From positions 1 through 14,283 of the forward strand of contig JBELMB010000133.1 in assembly GCA_042088665.1 (NCBI GenBank): DNA of 14,283 bases. The letters run 5' to 3'. The stretch is from JBELMB01 sp042088665. GTDB taxonomy: Bacteria > Pseudomonadota > Alphaproteobacteria > Rhodobacterales > Rhodobacteraceae. Shown piece by piece: positions 7,124 to 14,283 of this stretch; position 1 is the first letter of the stretch, and each line of letters starts with the position of its first letter. Under the pieces are notes generated by a model. It was given only the letters and a program-made list of their open reading frames with translations, did not search any database and was not told the origin of the DNA. Position numbers and translations under genes: made by a program.

Positions 7124-7630
7124 GTGACCAAGACACCAGGAAATCTGGCCGGGGCACATCCTCCGGCCAGATTGCAGCAGGACTTTGCCCTTGGGCTTGT
7201 GATCATGTTCATTGGCGCGCTCCTGCTGCTGTGGGTCATCCCGGCACAGGTCAATGACGCGGGCAGTTTCGGGTTGCCGCCCAGCCTTGCACCGCGCTCG
7301 CTGACCTGGGTCATGATCCTGTGTGGTGCGGTTCTGACAGTGCAGAACCTCAGGCCGACCTCCGGGGCCGGATCCTTGCGGGCAGGCGACGTTGTGTTTC
7401 TGGTCGCCTGTCTGACTGCGGTCGGTGTGATGTTGCTGCTCATGCGCGCCTTGGGGGATCTGTTCGACCGTCCGAACATGGGTTTCCTCATCTCTGCTCC
7501 GCTGGGATTGATCGCCTTTACCTTCCTGCACTCCAAGGCCCCGATCTGGGCCTTTGCCTTCAACGCCATCGTTGCCCCAGCCCTGATCCTTGCCGCGTTC
7601 TGGTGGGGACTTGAGCTGCCGCTTCCCTGA
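7124..7630 (+). CDS. tctB: TTT small membrane subunit TctB
   Basis: Small membrane subunit of the intact transporter, 168 residues. It begins with GTG at 7124, four bases after the tctC stop, with TCGGAG (7111-7116) as ribosome-binding site inside the end of tctC. A hydrophilic N-terminus of about 18 residues is followed by about four hydrophobic segments: DFALGLVIMFIGALLLLWV, WVMILCGAVLTV, VVFLVACLTAVGVMLLLM and a long C-terminal hydrophobic stretch that may span the membrane twice (FLISAPLGLIAFTFLH, AFNAIVAPALILAAFWW). This matches TctB layout, although sequence conservation in this family is low, so much of the assignment rests on position between tctC and tctA. It pairs with TctA in the inner membrane. 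Confidence 0.88.
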   Translation: MTKTPGNLAGAHPPARLQQDFALGLVIMFIGALLLLWVIPAQVNDAGSFGLPPSLAPRSLTWVMILCGAVLTVQNLRPTSGAGSLRAGDVVFLVACLTAVGVMLLLMRALGDLFDRPNMGFLISAPLGLIAFTFLHSKAPIWAFAFNAIVAPALILAAFWWGLELPLP

Positions 7631-7643
7631 CACCGAGACCCAA

Positions 7644-9134
7644 ATGGACGTCATCGTCGCCGCGTTTCTGGATGCCTTGTCCCTGACGACTTTCCTTTCG
7701 GTGGTTGTCGGCGTGGTGATTGGCATCGTGATTGGTGCAATACCCGGATTGAATGCGCCCATGGCGATCGCCGTGGCGATCCCGTTGACCTTCACGATGG
7801 CCCCGCTGGCGGCCATCGGCATGCTTGTCGGGGTGATGAAGGGGGGCGGATTTGGCGGTGCAATCGGCGCAATCCTGTTGAACACGCCGGGAGAGCCGCA
7901 TTCCGCCGCGACGGCGCTGGACGGCCATCCCATGGCAAAATCCGGCAAGCCGCGCCGCGCCCTTCAAACGGCGCTGTATTCCTCTGTTGCGGGGGACAGT
8001 TGTTCCGACCTTGTACTGATCCTGCTCGCGCCCACGCTTGCCATTTTTGCGCTCAAGGCTGGCCCGGTAGAGCTTTCGGCGATCCTCATCATATCCCTGA
8101 CGCTCATTGCTTCGCTGTCGGGGCGCTCGCTTGCAAAGGGCGTTTTTGCGGCGGCACTTGGCGCCTTGCTGGCAACGGTCGGGATCGATCCCGAGACGGC
8201 ATCGCCGCGGTTTACCTTTGGTCAGATCGAACTGTTCGACGGCCTGCCGCTTGCGGCGGTGGCCATCGGTGTTCTCGCCGTGCCCGAAATCATCGAACGC
8301 CTGCGCGAGGGGCGCGGCCACCGCCCCCCTGATCCGCACAACGCAGCCCAGAGCGAGGGCGAGGACCGTCTGCCGTTTCGGGAGTTCCTGACGCTGCGTG
8401 TTCCCGTTCTTCGTGGCGCGGGCATCGGCACGGCGATTGGCGCACTGCCGGGGCTGGGCACGACGCTGGCCGCATTCCTCAGCTACGCCGCGACGAAGCG
8501 GTTCTCTGACGCACCGGAAAAGCTTGGCACCGGCGCAGCCGAGGGCATCGCCGCGACCGAAAGCGCGAATTCCGCGGTGTCGGGGGCAAACCTGATCCCT
8601 TTGCTGACCCTTGGCATTCCCGGAAACCTGACGGCTGCCTTGCTGGTGGGCGCGTTCCTGATCCACGGGGTCACACCGGGGCCGTTGATCTTTCAACGCG
8701 ACGCGCAACTGATCTATGGGCTGTTTGCGGCGATGCTCATGGCGAATGTGATGGTGCTGGTGATCGGCAGCCTCGGGCTGCGCCTGTTCGCCCTGATTGT
8801 CAAAGTGCCGGCTTTCGTGGTCTACCCAATCGTCTTGCTGCTCTGCGTCGTGGGCCTCTACATCAGCCAGGGCGGGTTCTTTGCGGTCTGGTTGATGCTG
8901 GGATTTGCCGCTCTGGGATACCTCATGATGAAGCTCGAAATCTCGGTTGTGTGTTTCATCATCGGCCTTGTCCTTGGCCCGATGATCGAACTGTCTGTCC
9001 GCCAGTCGGTGATTTTGCTAAGCCGCAGTCCGATGGCCATTCTGGATCATCCCTTTGCCCTGATCCTGATCGCGGCCACACCTGTTGTCGCCTGGATCCT
9101 GGTCCGTGACCGCCGACGCCTGTCTGACGGCTAA
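7644..9134 (+). CDS. tctA: TTT large permease subunit TctA
   Basis: Large inner-membrane permease of the tripartite tricarboxylate transporter, 496 residues, typical length. The ATG at 7644 is chosen, 13 bases after the tctB stop; an upstream in-frame start at 7590 would lie inside tctB and add a hydrophilic, non-family leader. The two TctA half-signatures are visible: VIGAIPGLNAPMAIAVAIPL (about residues 30-50) with GAILLNTPGEPHSAATALDG, and in the second half IGALPGLGTTLAAFLSYAAT, EGIAATESANSAVSGANLIP and LTLGIPGN. About 10-12 membrane helices can be read. Together with the TctB and TctC encoded upstream it forms a secondary, ion-driven uptake system. It is the intact counterpart of the tctA stub at 1320-1511 and clearly diverged from it, so the two systems probably differ in substrate. 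Confidence 0.95.
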   Translation: MDVIVAAFLDALSLTTFLSVVVGVVIGIVIGAIPGLNAPMAIAVAIPLTFTMAPLAAIGMLVGVMKGGGFGGAIGAILLNTPGEPHSAATALDGHPMAKSGKPRRALQTALYSSVAGDSCSDLVLILLAPTLAIFALKAGPVELSAILIISLTLIASLSGRSLAKGVFAAALGALLATVGIDPETASPRFTFGQIELFDGLPLAAVAIGVLAVPEIIERLREGRGHRPPDPHNAAQSEGEDRLPFREFLTLRVPVLRGAGIGTAIGALPGLGTTLAAFLSYAATKRFSDAPEKLGTGAAEGIAATESANSAVSGANLIPLLTLGIPGNLTAALLVGAFLIHGVTPGPLIFQRDAQLIYGLFAAMLMANVMVLVIGSLGLRLFALIVKVPAFVVYPIVLLLCVVGLYISQGGFFAVWLMLGFAALGYLMMKLEISVVCFIIGLVLGPMIELSVRQSVILLSRSPMAILDHPFALILIAATPVVAWILVRDRRRLSDG

Positions 9135-9150
9135 CAAGGAGAGTTTCGTG

Positions 9151-10353
9151 ATGAACACCCCATACCAGCCGGACGCCCGGGGCCCGCTTCACGGGTTGCG
9201 CGTGGTGGACATGACCCGACTGGCTGCGGGCAACATGATGACCCACATGCTGGCCGATTTCGGCGCCGAAGTGATCAAGATCGAACGCCCGGGCCGCGGC
9301 GATGACTTGCGCCGGTTTGGCGAAGAGGAAAGCTGGTGGAAGGTATACGCCCGGTCCAAGCGCAGCTTTGCGCTGGATTTTCGCGCGGAAGACGGGCGCG
9401 AAATCCTTGAACGCCTGATCGGAACCGCAGACATCCTGTGCGAGAATTTCGTGCCCGGCACGCTGGAGAAATGGGGGCTTGGGCCAGAGGATCTCTGGGC
9501 CTTCAACGAAAAGCTGATCATCGTGCGTGTGTCAGGGTGGGGGCAGACCGGGCCGTACAAGGAAAAGCCCGGTTTCGGCAGCCTGATCGAGGGCATGTCG
9601 GGGTTTGCCGCCATGACGGGCTGGGCCGACAAGCCGCCCTTGCTGCCGCCCTTGGCGCTGGCCGATATGGTTGCCGGGCTTGCGGGATTTGGTGGCGTGC
9701 TGTCCGCCGTCGTGGCGCGCCAGAACGGCACGGCCAAAGGACAGGTTGTGGATTTGTCCCTGTTCGAGCCGCTCTTCGGCATCCTTGGCCCATGGGCCGC
9801 GGCCTATGAGGCCACCGGGAAGGTGCCAGAGCGCAAGGGCAATTCCAGCGATGTCGCCGCCCCGCGCAACCTTTATCCGACCAAGGACGGCAAACACGTC
9901 GCCATGTCCGCGTCGATGCAATCCATGTGGGAAAAACTGGCTGCGGCCATTGGCAAACCGGAGTTGATGGAGGATCCAAAGTTTGCGACGTCGCAGGCCC
10001 GCCTCGCCAATGCCGAAGAACTGGATGCCATCATCGCTGGGGTCATGGTGACCCGCAGTCTGGATGAAAACCTGGAATACTATGAAAGTCAGGGCGTTAC
10101 CGTCGGTCCCATCTGCGATATCTCGGACCTGATTGACCATCCCTACATTCGTGGGCGCGAAGTCTTGCAGGACTTCGACTACGAAGGCATGGCGCGCCTT
10201 CCCATGCATCAGGCCTTTCCCCGGTTGAGTGAAACCCCGGGATCGGTGCGCGCACCTGCGCCCAAGCTGGGCCAGCACAACGCCGACATCCTGACGGAAC
10301 TCGGCTATGACGGTGCCGCGCAAGATGCGCTGACCGCAAAAGGCGTTTGCTGA
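9151..10353 (+). CDS. CaiB/BaiF class III CoA-transferase
   Basis: Class III (CaiB/BaiF, formyl-CoA transferase type) CoA-transferase of 400 residues, which moves CoA between an acyl-CoA donor and a carboxylate through an aspartyl anhydride. Family features are GPLHGLRVVDMTRLAAGNMM at the N-terminus, LADFGAEVIKIERPGRGDD, RSKRSFALDF, NFVPGTLEKWGLG and VSGWGQTGPY. The catalytic Asp is probably Asp172 in PLALADMVAG. AAGGAGAG (9136-9143) is a strong ribosome-binding site seven bases before ATG 9151; a GTG three bases earlier is less well placed. The gene follows tctA by 16 bases and overlaps the lyase gene by one base. Its likely role is to activate the imported carboxylate as a CoA thioester for the lyase, as in the succinyl-CoA:citramalate or malate CoA-transferase pairs. 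The exact donor and acceptor are inferred only. Confidence 0.92.
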   Translation: MNTPYQPDARGPLHGLRVVDMTRLAAGNMMTHMLADFGAEVIKIERPGRGDDLRRFGEEESWWKVYARSKRSFALDFRAEDGREILERLIGTADILCENFVPGTLEKWGLGPEDLWAFNEKLIIVRVSGWGQTGPYKEKPGFGSLIEGMSGFAAMTGWADKPPLLPPLALADMVAGLAGFGGVLSAVVARQNGTAKGQVVDLSLFEPLFGILGPWAAAYEATGKVPERKGNSSDVAAPRNLYPTKDGKHVAMSASMQSMWEKLAAAIGKPELMEDPKFATSQARLANAEELDAIIAGVMVTRSLDENLEYYESQGVTVGPICDISDLIDHPYIRGREVLQDFDYEGMARLPMHQAFPRLSETPGSVRAPAPKLGQHNADILTELGYDGAAQDALTAKGVC

Positions 10354-11189
10354 TGTGGCGGTCGTTGCTCTTTGTGCCTGTGCTTGAGGACAGGTTCGTC
10401 GCCAAGGCGGCTCACCGTGGTGCGGATGCCATCGTGCTGGATCTCGAAGCCAGCATCGCCGCTGCGCGCAAGGATGAAGCGCGCGCCGCGCTGCCCGCCG
10501 TGGTCGCGCGCCTAGCGCCGGATGTGCCGGTCACGGTGCGCATCAACCCGCTGTGGATGGCAGCGGTGAAGGATTTGCAGGCCTGTGTCATCCCCGGCGT
10601 GCAGGCCATCCATCTCGCGCTTTGCGAAAACGCCGAGCATGTTCGGGCCATTGACGGGCTTGTTTCAGATCTGGAACGTGAGCGTGGTCTGCCGCTTGGG
10701 TCCATCCGATTGATTGCGATGCTGGAAAGCGCGGAGGCCGTGGCTCAGGCGGTTTCCATGGCCAAAGCCTCGCCGCGCCTCGCAGGGCTGACCCTTGGTG
10801 TCGAGGATTATGCCACTTCCATGGGTGTTGCCGCGGCCCCGGATGTGCTGCGTCCGGCTGTATATCAGGTGGTACAGGCCGCGCGCGCCGCTGGTATCGA
10901 CGCCATCGCCGTGCCTTGCAGTATGGCCGATTTCAGCGATCTTGAGGGGCTGGAAACAGCGGCCAGATACGCGCGCGCTCTTGGTTCCGTTGGTGGGTAT
11001 GCGGTCCATCCCGCACAGGTCGCAACGCTGAATACCGTGTTCTCGGCCACAGCCGAAGAAAGAGACTGGGCGCGGGCCGTTGTGGCCGCAGCACAGATCG
11101 CCGTTGAGGAGGGCAAAGGGGCGTTCAAAGTCAACGGGCAGATGATCGACCAACCCCTGATCGACCGTGCGCACCGAATTCTGACCTGA
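10353..11189 (+). CDS. CitE-like (HpcH/HpaI family) CoA-thioester lyase
   Basis: Stand-alone member of the HpcH/HpaI aldolase/CitE family, 278 residues, an (beta/alpha)8-barrel enzyme that cleaves or forms a C-C bond in a beta-hydroxyacyl-CoA with Mg2+. Visible elements are RSLLFVPVLEDRFVAKAA at the N-terminus, GADAIVLDLEASI (Asp30, Glu32), VRIN (Arg63), IAMLESAEAV (Glu125, probable Mg ligand) and GVEDYATSMG (Asp152, probable Mg ligand), with YAVHPAQV near the C-terminus. ATG 10353 overlaps the TGA of the CoA-transferase gene (TGATG), so translation is coupled. No citrate lyase alpha, gamma or accessory genes are present, so it is not citrate lyase proper. By family and neighbour it resembles malyl-CoA, citramalyl-CoA or related lyases giving acetyl-CoA plus an oxo-acid; the true substrate is not determined. 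Confidence 0.9.
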   Translation: MWRSLLFVPVLEDRFVAKAAHRGADAIVLDLEASIAAARKDEARAALPAVVARLAPDVPVTVRINPLWMAAVKDLQACVIPGVQAIHLALCENAEHVRAIDGLVSDLERERGLPLGSIRLIAMLESAEAVAQAVSMAKASPRLAGLTLGVEDYATSMGVAAAPDVLRPAVYQVVQAARAAGIDAIAVPCSMADFSDLEGLETAARYARALGSVGGYAVHPAQVATLNTVFSATAEERDWARAVVAAAQIAVEEGKGAFKVNGQMIDQPLIDRAHRILT

Positions 11190-11248
11190 CCACGACGACC
11201 GCCCCATCTCGTGCCGACGGCCTGACGCAAGGCGGGTGCCTGTCTCGC

Positions 11249-13603
11249 TCAGGCGCGGGCCTTCTCTCTTTTGGGGTCGAGGAAGGGCAGGCTCACGACC
11301 GTTGCGGGCAAGCGTTTCATATGGCCGTCCAGCTTTCCGACTTCGAGGTCCGTGCCAATATCGGCGTTCTCGACAGCCACGCGGGCCATGGCAATGGCGT
11401 GGCCGAAGTGCGCAGAGACGCAGGCGCTGGTGACCACGCCCACTTGTTCCCGGCCAACGAAAACACCGTCACCATGGGCTGGTGCCTCGTTGCCCGCAAA
11501 GTGCAGCCCGACCAGTTTGCGGCGCTCAGCACCCGCATTGCGTTCCAGAGCAGCGCGGCCAATGAAATCCGGCTTGCGGAAGTCCACGGCAAAGCCGAGG
11601 CCGGCCTCCATGGCGTCGGCGTCCGGCCCGAATTCGGCGCCAGCGCTCATCAGCCCCGCCTCGATGCGCAACATGTCCAGCGCGTGCCCGCCCATCGGCA
11701 CCATGCCCACAGGCGCCCCGGCCTGCATCAGCCCGTCCCAGATGTCCAATGCATCGCTGCGGTCGCAAAAGACCTCGTACCCCAATTCTCCGGTGAACCC
11801 GGACCGGCACAGCATGAACGCGGGGCCGTCCCGGTCGTGCAGCCGCGCAACGGTGAAGCCAAACCATTTGAGGTTGTCGAGGCTGGGGCGTGTCGGTTGG
11901 GTAAAGACAACATCGCGCAAGATATCCCGCGACTTTGGCCCCTGTATCGCGAGGTTCACCATCCGGTCGCCCAACGACATGACCCGCGCGTTCAGCCCCA
12001 ATGCCTCGGCTTGTTCGCGCAGGTGCAGCGCAGAATTGTCGGACCCACAGCACCAGCGAAAGGCCGTATCCTCAAGACGGAACAGGGTGCCATCGTCAAG
12101 GACCGCCCCCCGCTGGTCGCAGATCAGGGCATAGAACCCGCGGTGCACCGACAGTTTGGACACGTCGCGTGTCAGACAGTGTTGCAAGAGGCGCAGCGCA
12201 TCGGGCCCGACGATGTCGAATTTCCGAAGGCCGGACATGTCCTGCAGCGTGGCTGCGCGTTTCGTCGCCCAATATTCCTCGACCGTGCCGGTGGCATCGA
12301 ATTGCGCGGGCATCCAGAGATCGCGGGCGACGTGATAATTGGTCGTCAGCTTGGACGTGCGGGGGTGAAACGCGGAATGCTGCGTCATGCGGCCTGCATC
12401 CTCTGGATTGGCCCGCCAGGAAACCGAATGGGTGATGGCACTTGTCTCCTCGTAGATGCGCACATGGATGTCTGTAGGGTTCCAGCCGTTGATCGGATCG
12501 ACGTCATCGGGACAGGCCGTGGATACGGCGACCAGATCCGTAAGCGCCTGCATGGCCACGTAATCGCCCGGTCGCGACCAGGCCTCGTCGCTGGAAATGA
12601 CGTGACCCTGCCAGTCGATCCACGAGTTGAAGAAAAAGTTGATCGCGGGCCAGGCGCGCCGGGATTGAATGCTATAGGGTTGAAAGACCGCGCTGATATT
12701 GTCGGAACAGTTCAGGTGACCGGGGAAGCCGCGCTCTTCGTAGCCGCGGGCGGTACAGGCGAGGGCAAAGGTGTCGTGGCGGCCGACCGTGTCCTGCCGC
12801 ACGGCAAGAAGGGGCTTCATGTCCTGATCAAAGAACTTGTCGTGCAGACCGGGCTGCGGATAGGCGCTGCGCGTCATGGTGCGCGACACCGTGGAATCGA
12901 TGTATCGCTCGATCCCGGCGTCCAGCGCATCGGCCCGCAGCGCCATGAAATCGGAACATTGCTGGCCTTCGACGTCGATGACCTGCACGAACTGGCCTTT
13001 CTTGACCTCATAGGCCTTGGCCGTCCCGCGGGGGATGCGCCATTCATCGACAATCCTGCCCAGCGGATCCGGCAAAAGCAGATCAGAATTCAGTCCTTCG
13101 GGCAGCTTGACGTCGACGCGCAGCATGCCGCCGCCACCGTGGCTCAGGTAGTCCGGGGATTTCGGCAAGATCACAAAAAGCTCGGCTGTTGTGCGCATCT
13201 TCAGGATATGCGTTTCGCCCGGGGCCTCCTTGGTGCCGAAGATCCGCGCGGATTGCATCGTGTCCAGACTGCCGTCGCGCGCTTCGATCAGGTGTCGCAT
13301 CTCACGCGTGTCATATGTCTCCGGCGCAGGGCAGGCGTCGGCCTGTTGGGGCATCTCAATCGCGGACAACCCGAATGCGTTCTGTGTGTCTGACAAGGCT
13401 GTCAGCCAAGCCGCTGACCCACCATCGACATGCTGGATCGACACGATCGCCCCGGCAGGCACATGAATGCGGCCCGCCTGCCCAAAGCCCACGTCGAGCC
13501 TCAGGGAAATGGCGCCTTTCAACCCGCGGTATCGGTTGCCATGTGCCGTGGTCGGGTTTCCCATCGTCAACATCAAGGCCTCTGTTTCGTCGTCAATGGT
13601 CAT
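11249..13603 (-). CDS. DUF1989-GcvT fusion protein (aminomethyltransferase-like)
   Basis: Protein of 784 residues with three parts. Residues ~1-185 are not recognised, but phrases such as HVPAGAIVSIQHVDGG look like a degenerate DUF1989-type half. Residues ~185-385 are a DUF1989 (urea carboxylase-associated) domain: GQQCSDFMAL, PGLHDKFF, HLNCSDNISAVFQPYSI, SRPGDYVAMQALTDLV and CPDDVDPINGWNPTDIHVRI. Residues ~420-770 are a GcvT-like folate-binding aminomethyltransferase domain: DMSGLRKFDIVGPDALRLL, IQGPKSRDIL, SGFTGELGYEV, MLRIEAGLMSAGAEF and DFIGRAAL. The first ATG is preceded on the minus strand by GAGGGG about five bases upstream. Such a fusion could transfer a one-carbon unit from an N-methyl or methylamine-type compound to tetrahydrofolate, but no substrate can be named. 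It converges on the TTT operon and is divergent from a LacI-type regulator. Confidence 0.88.
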   Translation of the reverse strand: MTIDDETEALMLTMGNPTTAHGNRYRGLKGAISLRLDVGFGQAGRIHVPAGAIVSIQHVDGGSAAWLTALSDTQNAFGLSAIEMPQQADACPAPETYDTREMRHLIEARDGSLDTMQSARIFGTKEAPGETHILKMRTTAELFVILPKSPDYLSHGGGGMLRVDVKLPEGLNSDLLLPDPLGRIVDEWRIPRGTAKAYEVKKGQFVQVIDVEGQQCSDFMALRADALDAGIERYIDSTVSRTMTRSAYPQPGLHDKFFDQDMKPLLAVRQDTVGRHDTFALACTARGYEERGFPGHLNCSDNISAVFQPYSIQSRRAWPAINFFFNSWIDWQGHVISSDEAWSRPGDYVAMQALTDLVAVSTACPDDVDPINGWNPTDIHVRIYEETSAITHSVSWRANPEDAGRMTQHSAFHPRTSKLTTNYHVARDLWMPAQFDATGTVEEYWATKRAATLQDMSGLRKFDIVGPDALRLLQHCLTRDVSKLSVHRGFYALICDQRGAVLDDGTLFRLEDTAFRWCCGSDNSALHLREQAEALGLNARVMSLGDRMVNLAIQGPKSRDILRDVVFTQPTRPSLDNLKWFGFTVARLHDRDGPAFMLCRSGFTGELGYEVFCDRSDALDIWDGLMQAGAPVGMVPMGGHALDMLRIEAGLMSAGAEFGPDADAMEAGLGFAVDFRKPDFIGRAALERNAGAERRKLVGLHFAGNEAPAHGDGVFVGREQVGVVTSACVSAHFGHAIAMARVAVENADIGTDLEVGKLDGHMKRLPATVVSLPFLDPKREKARA

Positions 13604-13763
13604 CGCGGCCCCTCAGGACAGAGCCATGAAACGGGTTACATTTCAAAAACCAACCGTGTTAGACATATGCCAGACGCCGGTGGTGGTTCAGATGCACCAA
13701 GGTCCAGTGGAGCATTTTGAAGAAAGACTCGTCAAGTGGGGAGACGATGCGGACAGGGCAATC
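13604..13763. promoter_or_regulatory. Divergent intergenic region with LacI/GntR-type palindrome
   Basis: TGAAACGGGTTACA at 13627-13640 is an imperfect palindrome: left arm TGAAAC, right arm GTTACA whose reverse complement is TGTAAC, five of six matching, with a central GG. It resembles operators of LacI-family regulators such as GntR. It lies 23 bases upstream of the start of the minus-strand DUF1989-GcvT gene and about 125 bases before the preferred LacI start, so binding could block transcription of the fusion gene. A wider TGAAA-N9-TTTCA repeat (13627-13645) overlaps it. No confident -35/-10 elements were identified. Confidence 0.55.
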
Positions 13764-14283
13764 GTGAGCAAGCGGGTTGGAAGCATACGCGATGTGGCGC
13801 GTGAGACCGGATTGTCGATTGCAACAATCTCACGCGTCATGAACGGAAGCGCAAAGGTCAGCGAGAAAACGCGGATGCGTGTTCTGGCGGCCTGCGCGGA
13901 ACTGGATTACCTGCCCAATTCAGCGGCAAGAGCGCTGTCGACCCGCCGGTCAAAGACGGTCGCGGCGATCATCCCGACAATCGAGCATTCGGTTTACGCA
14001 AAGTTCATCGCAGCGGTCGAACAGACGCTCGGCCAAAGTGGGTACGCTCTTGTGCTTGCCATCTCCAATGCTGACCCGGAAGAGGCGCTTTGCGCGGCGC
14101 GCAAGCTTTTGGGAATGGGGGCAGAGGCCTTTATCCTGAGTGGGTCCGACCATAGCCATGTGTTGATTGATCTGTTGGTGCGCAGAGCCGTGCCTCATTC
14201 CTTCACCTCCGTGTGGGAGGCGGATGGCGATCGACCGACAATCTGGTATGACAACGCGCAACTGGCGGCTGATGCTCTGCTTT
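13764..14283 (+). CDS. LacI-family transcriptional regulator (3' end outside window)
   Basis: N-terminal part of a LacI-family repressor, open to the end of the window. The helix-turn-helix is clear: SIRDVARETGLSIATISRVM, then NGSAKVSEKTRMRVLAACAE, LDYLPNSAARAL and the hinge STRRSKTVAAIIP, after which the periplasmic-binding-protein-like effector domain begins (YAKFIAAVEQTLGQSGYALV, GMGAEAFILSG). GTG 13764 is preferred because it places the HTH at the normal distance from the N-terminus and AGGG (13755-13758) precedes it. In-frame ATGs at 13692 and 13626 exist; the latter has AGGA seven bases upstream but would add 46 atypical residues and put the palindrome at 13627-13640 inside the coding sequence. 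The likely targets are the divergent DUF1989-GcvT gene and possibly genes beyond the window. Confidence 0.88.
   Translation, partial: MSKRVGSIRDVARETGLSIATISRVMNGSAKVSEKTRMRVLAACAELDYLPNSAARALSTRRSKTVAAIIPTIEHSVYAKFIAAVEQTLGQSGYALVLAISNADPEEALCAARKLLGMGAEAFILSGSDHSHVLIDLLVRRAVPHSFTSVWEADGDRPTIWYDNAQLAADALL

Noticed and set aside
6178..7569. Long minus-strand open frame opposite tctC/tctB (463 codons)
   Set aside because: Low-complexity product rich in Arg, Gly and His, opposite well-supported TTT genes; no recognisable family.
11190..11248. Bidirectional terminator between the converging lyase and fusion genes
   Set aside because: Only weak pairings are present (CACGA/TCGTG with a 13-base loop; GCCTGA/TCAGGC with a 23-base loop) and there is no T-tract, so no terminator is called.
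11321..13393. 690-codon plus-strand open frame opposite the DUF1989-GcvT gene
   Set aside because: The minus-strand reading shows clear DUF1989 and GcvT motifs along its length; the plus frame has none and no start signal.
13626..13763. Extended LacI start at ATG 13626 with AGGA upstream
   Set aside because: It would add 46 residues unlike the family and leave only 22 bases between divergent start codons, with the palindromic operator inside the gene.

Overview
The window looks like a chromosomal stretch from a GC-rich alphaproteobacterium, most likely Rhodobacteraceae (Roseobacter group). This is judged only from base composition, codon use and gene content: two tripartite tricarboxylate transporter (TTT) systems, sulfatases, a class III CoA-transferase, a CitE-like lyase and a DUF1989-GcvT fusion. 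No tRNA, rRNA, CRISPR array or recognisable insertion sequence was seen.

Left part (1-4761): remains of a first TTT system (3' part of tctC, tctB, first ~64 codons of tctA) run straight into a row of three S1-type sulfatase genes. All three sulfatases are broken. The truncated tctA is fused in frame to sulfatase A just upstream of its formylglycine motif. Sulfatase A carries two in-frame TAG codons. Sulfatase B has a perfect 11-bp tandem duplication at its formylglycine motif, an Arg-to-Trp change in that motif, a probable 1-nt deletion and an internal deletion of about 79 codons; it then runs into the middle of sulfatase C. Sulfatase C has two further frameshifts. This looks like a decaying locus, probably once for uptake and desulfation of an organic sulfate ester.

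Middle part (4762-11189): a 354-base gap holding short tandem repeats and a GC hairpin, then a LysR-type regulator on the minus strand. Divergent from it is an intact, tightly packed operon: tctC-tctB-tctA, a CaiB/BaiF CoA-transferase and a stand-alone CitE-like lyase. The gene order suggests import of a di- or hydroxy-carboxylate, its activation as a CoA thioester and carbon-carbon cleavage to acetyl-CoA plus a small oxo-acid. The substrate is unknown. AT-rich dyads in the shared intergenic region are candidate LysR sites.

Right part (11190-14283): a 784-residue minus-strand protein joining an unrecognised N-terminal segment, a DUF1989 domain and a GcvT-like aminomethyltransferase domain. 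It is divergent from a LacI-family regulator that runs off the window. A 14-bp imperfect palindrome of LacI/GntR type lies 23 bp upstream of the fusion gene and suggests that the regulator controls it and perhaps itself.
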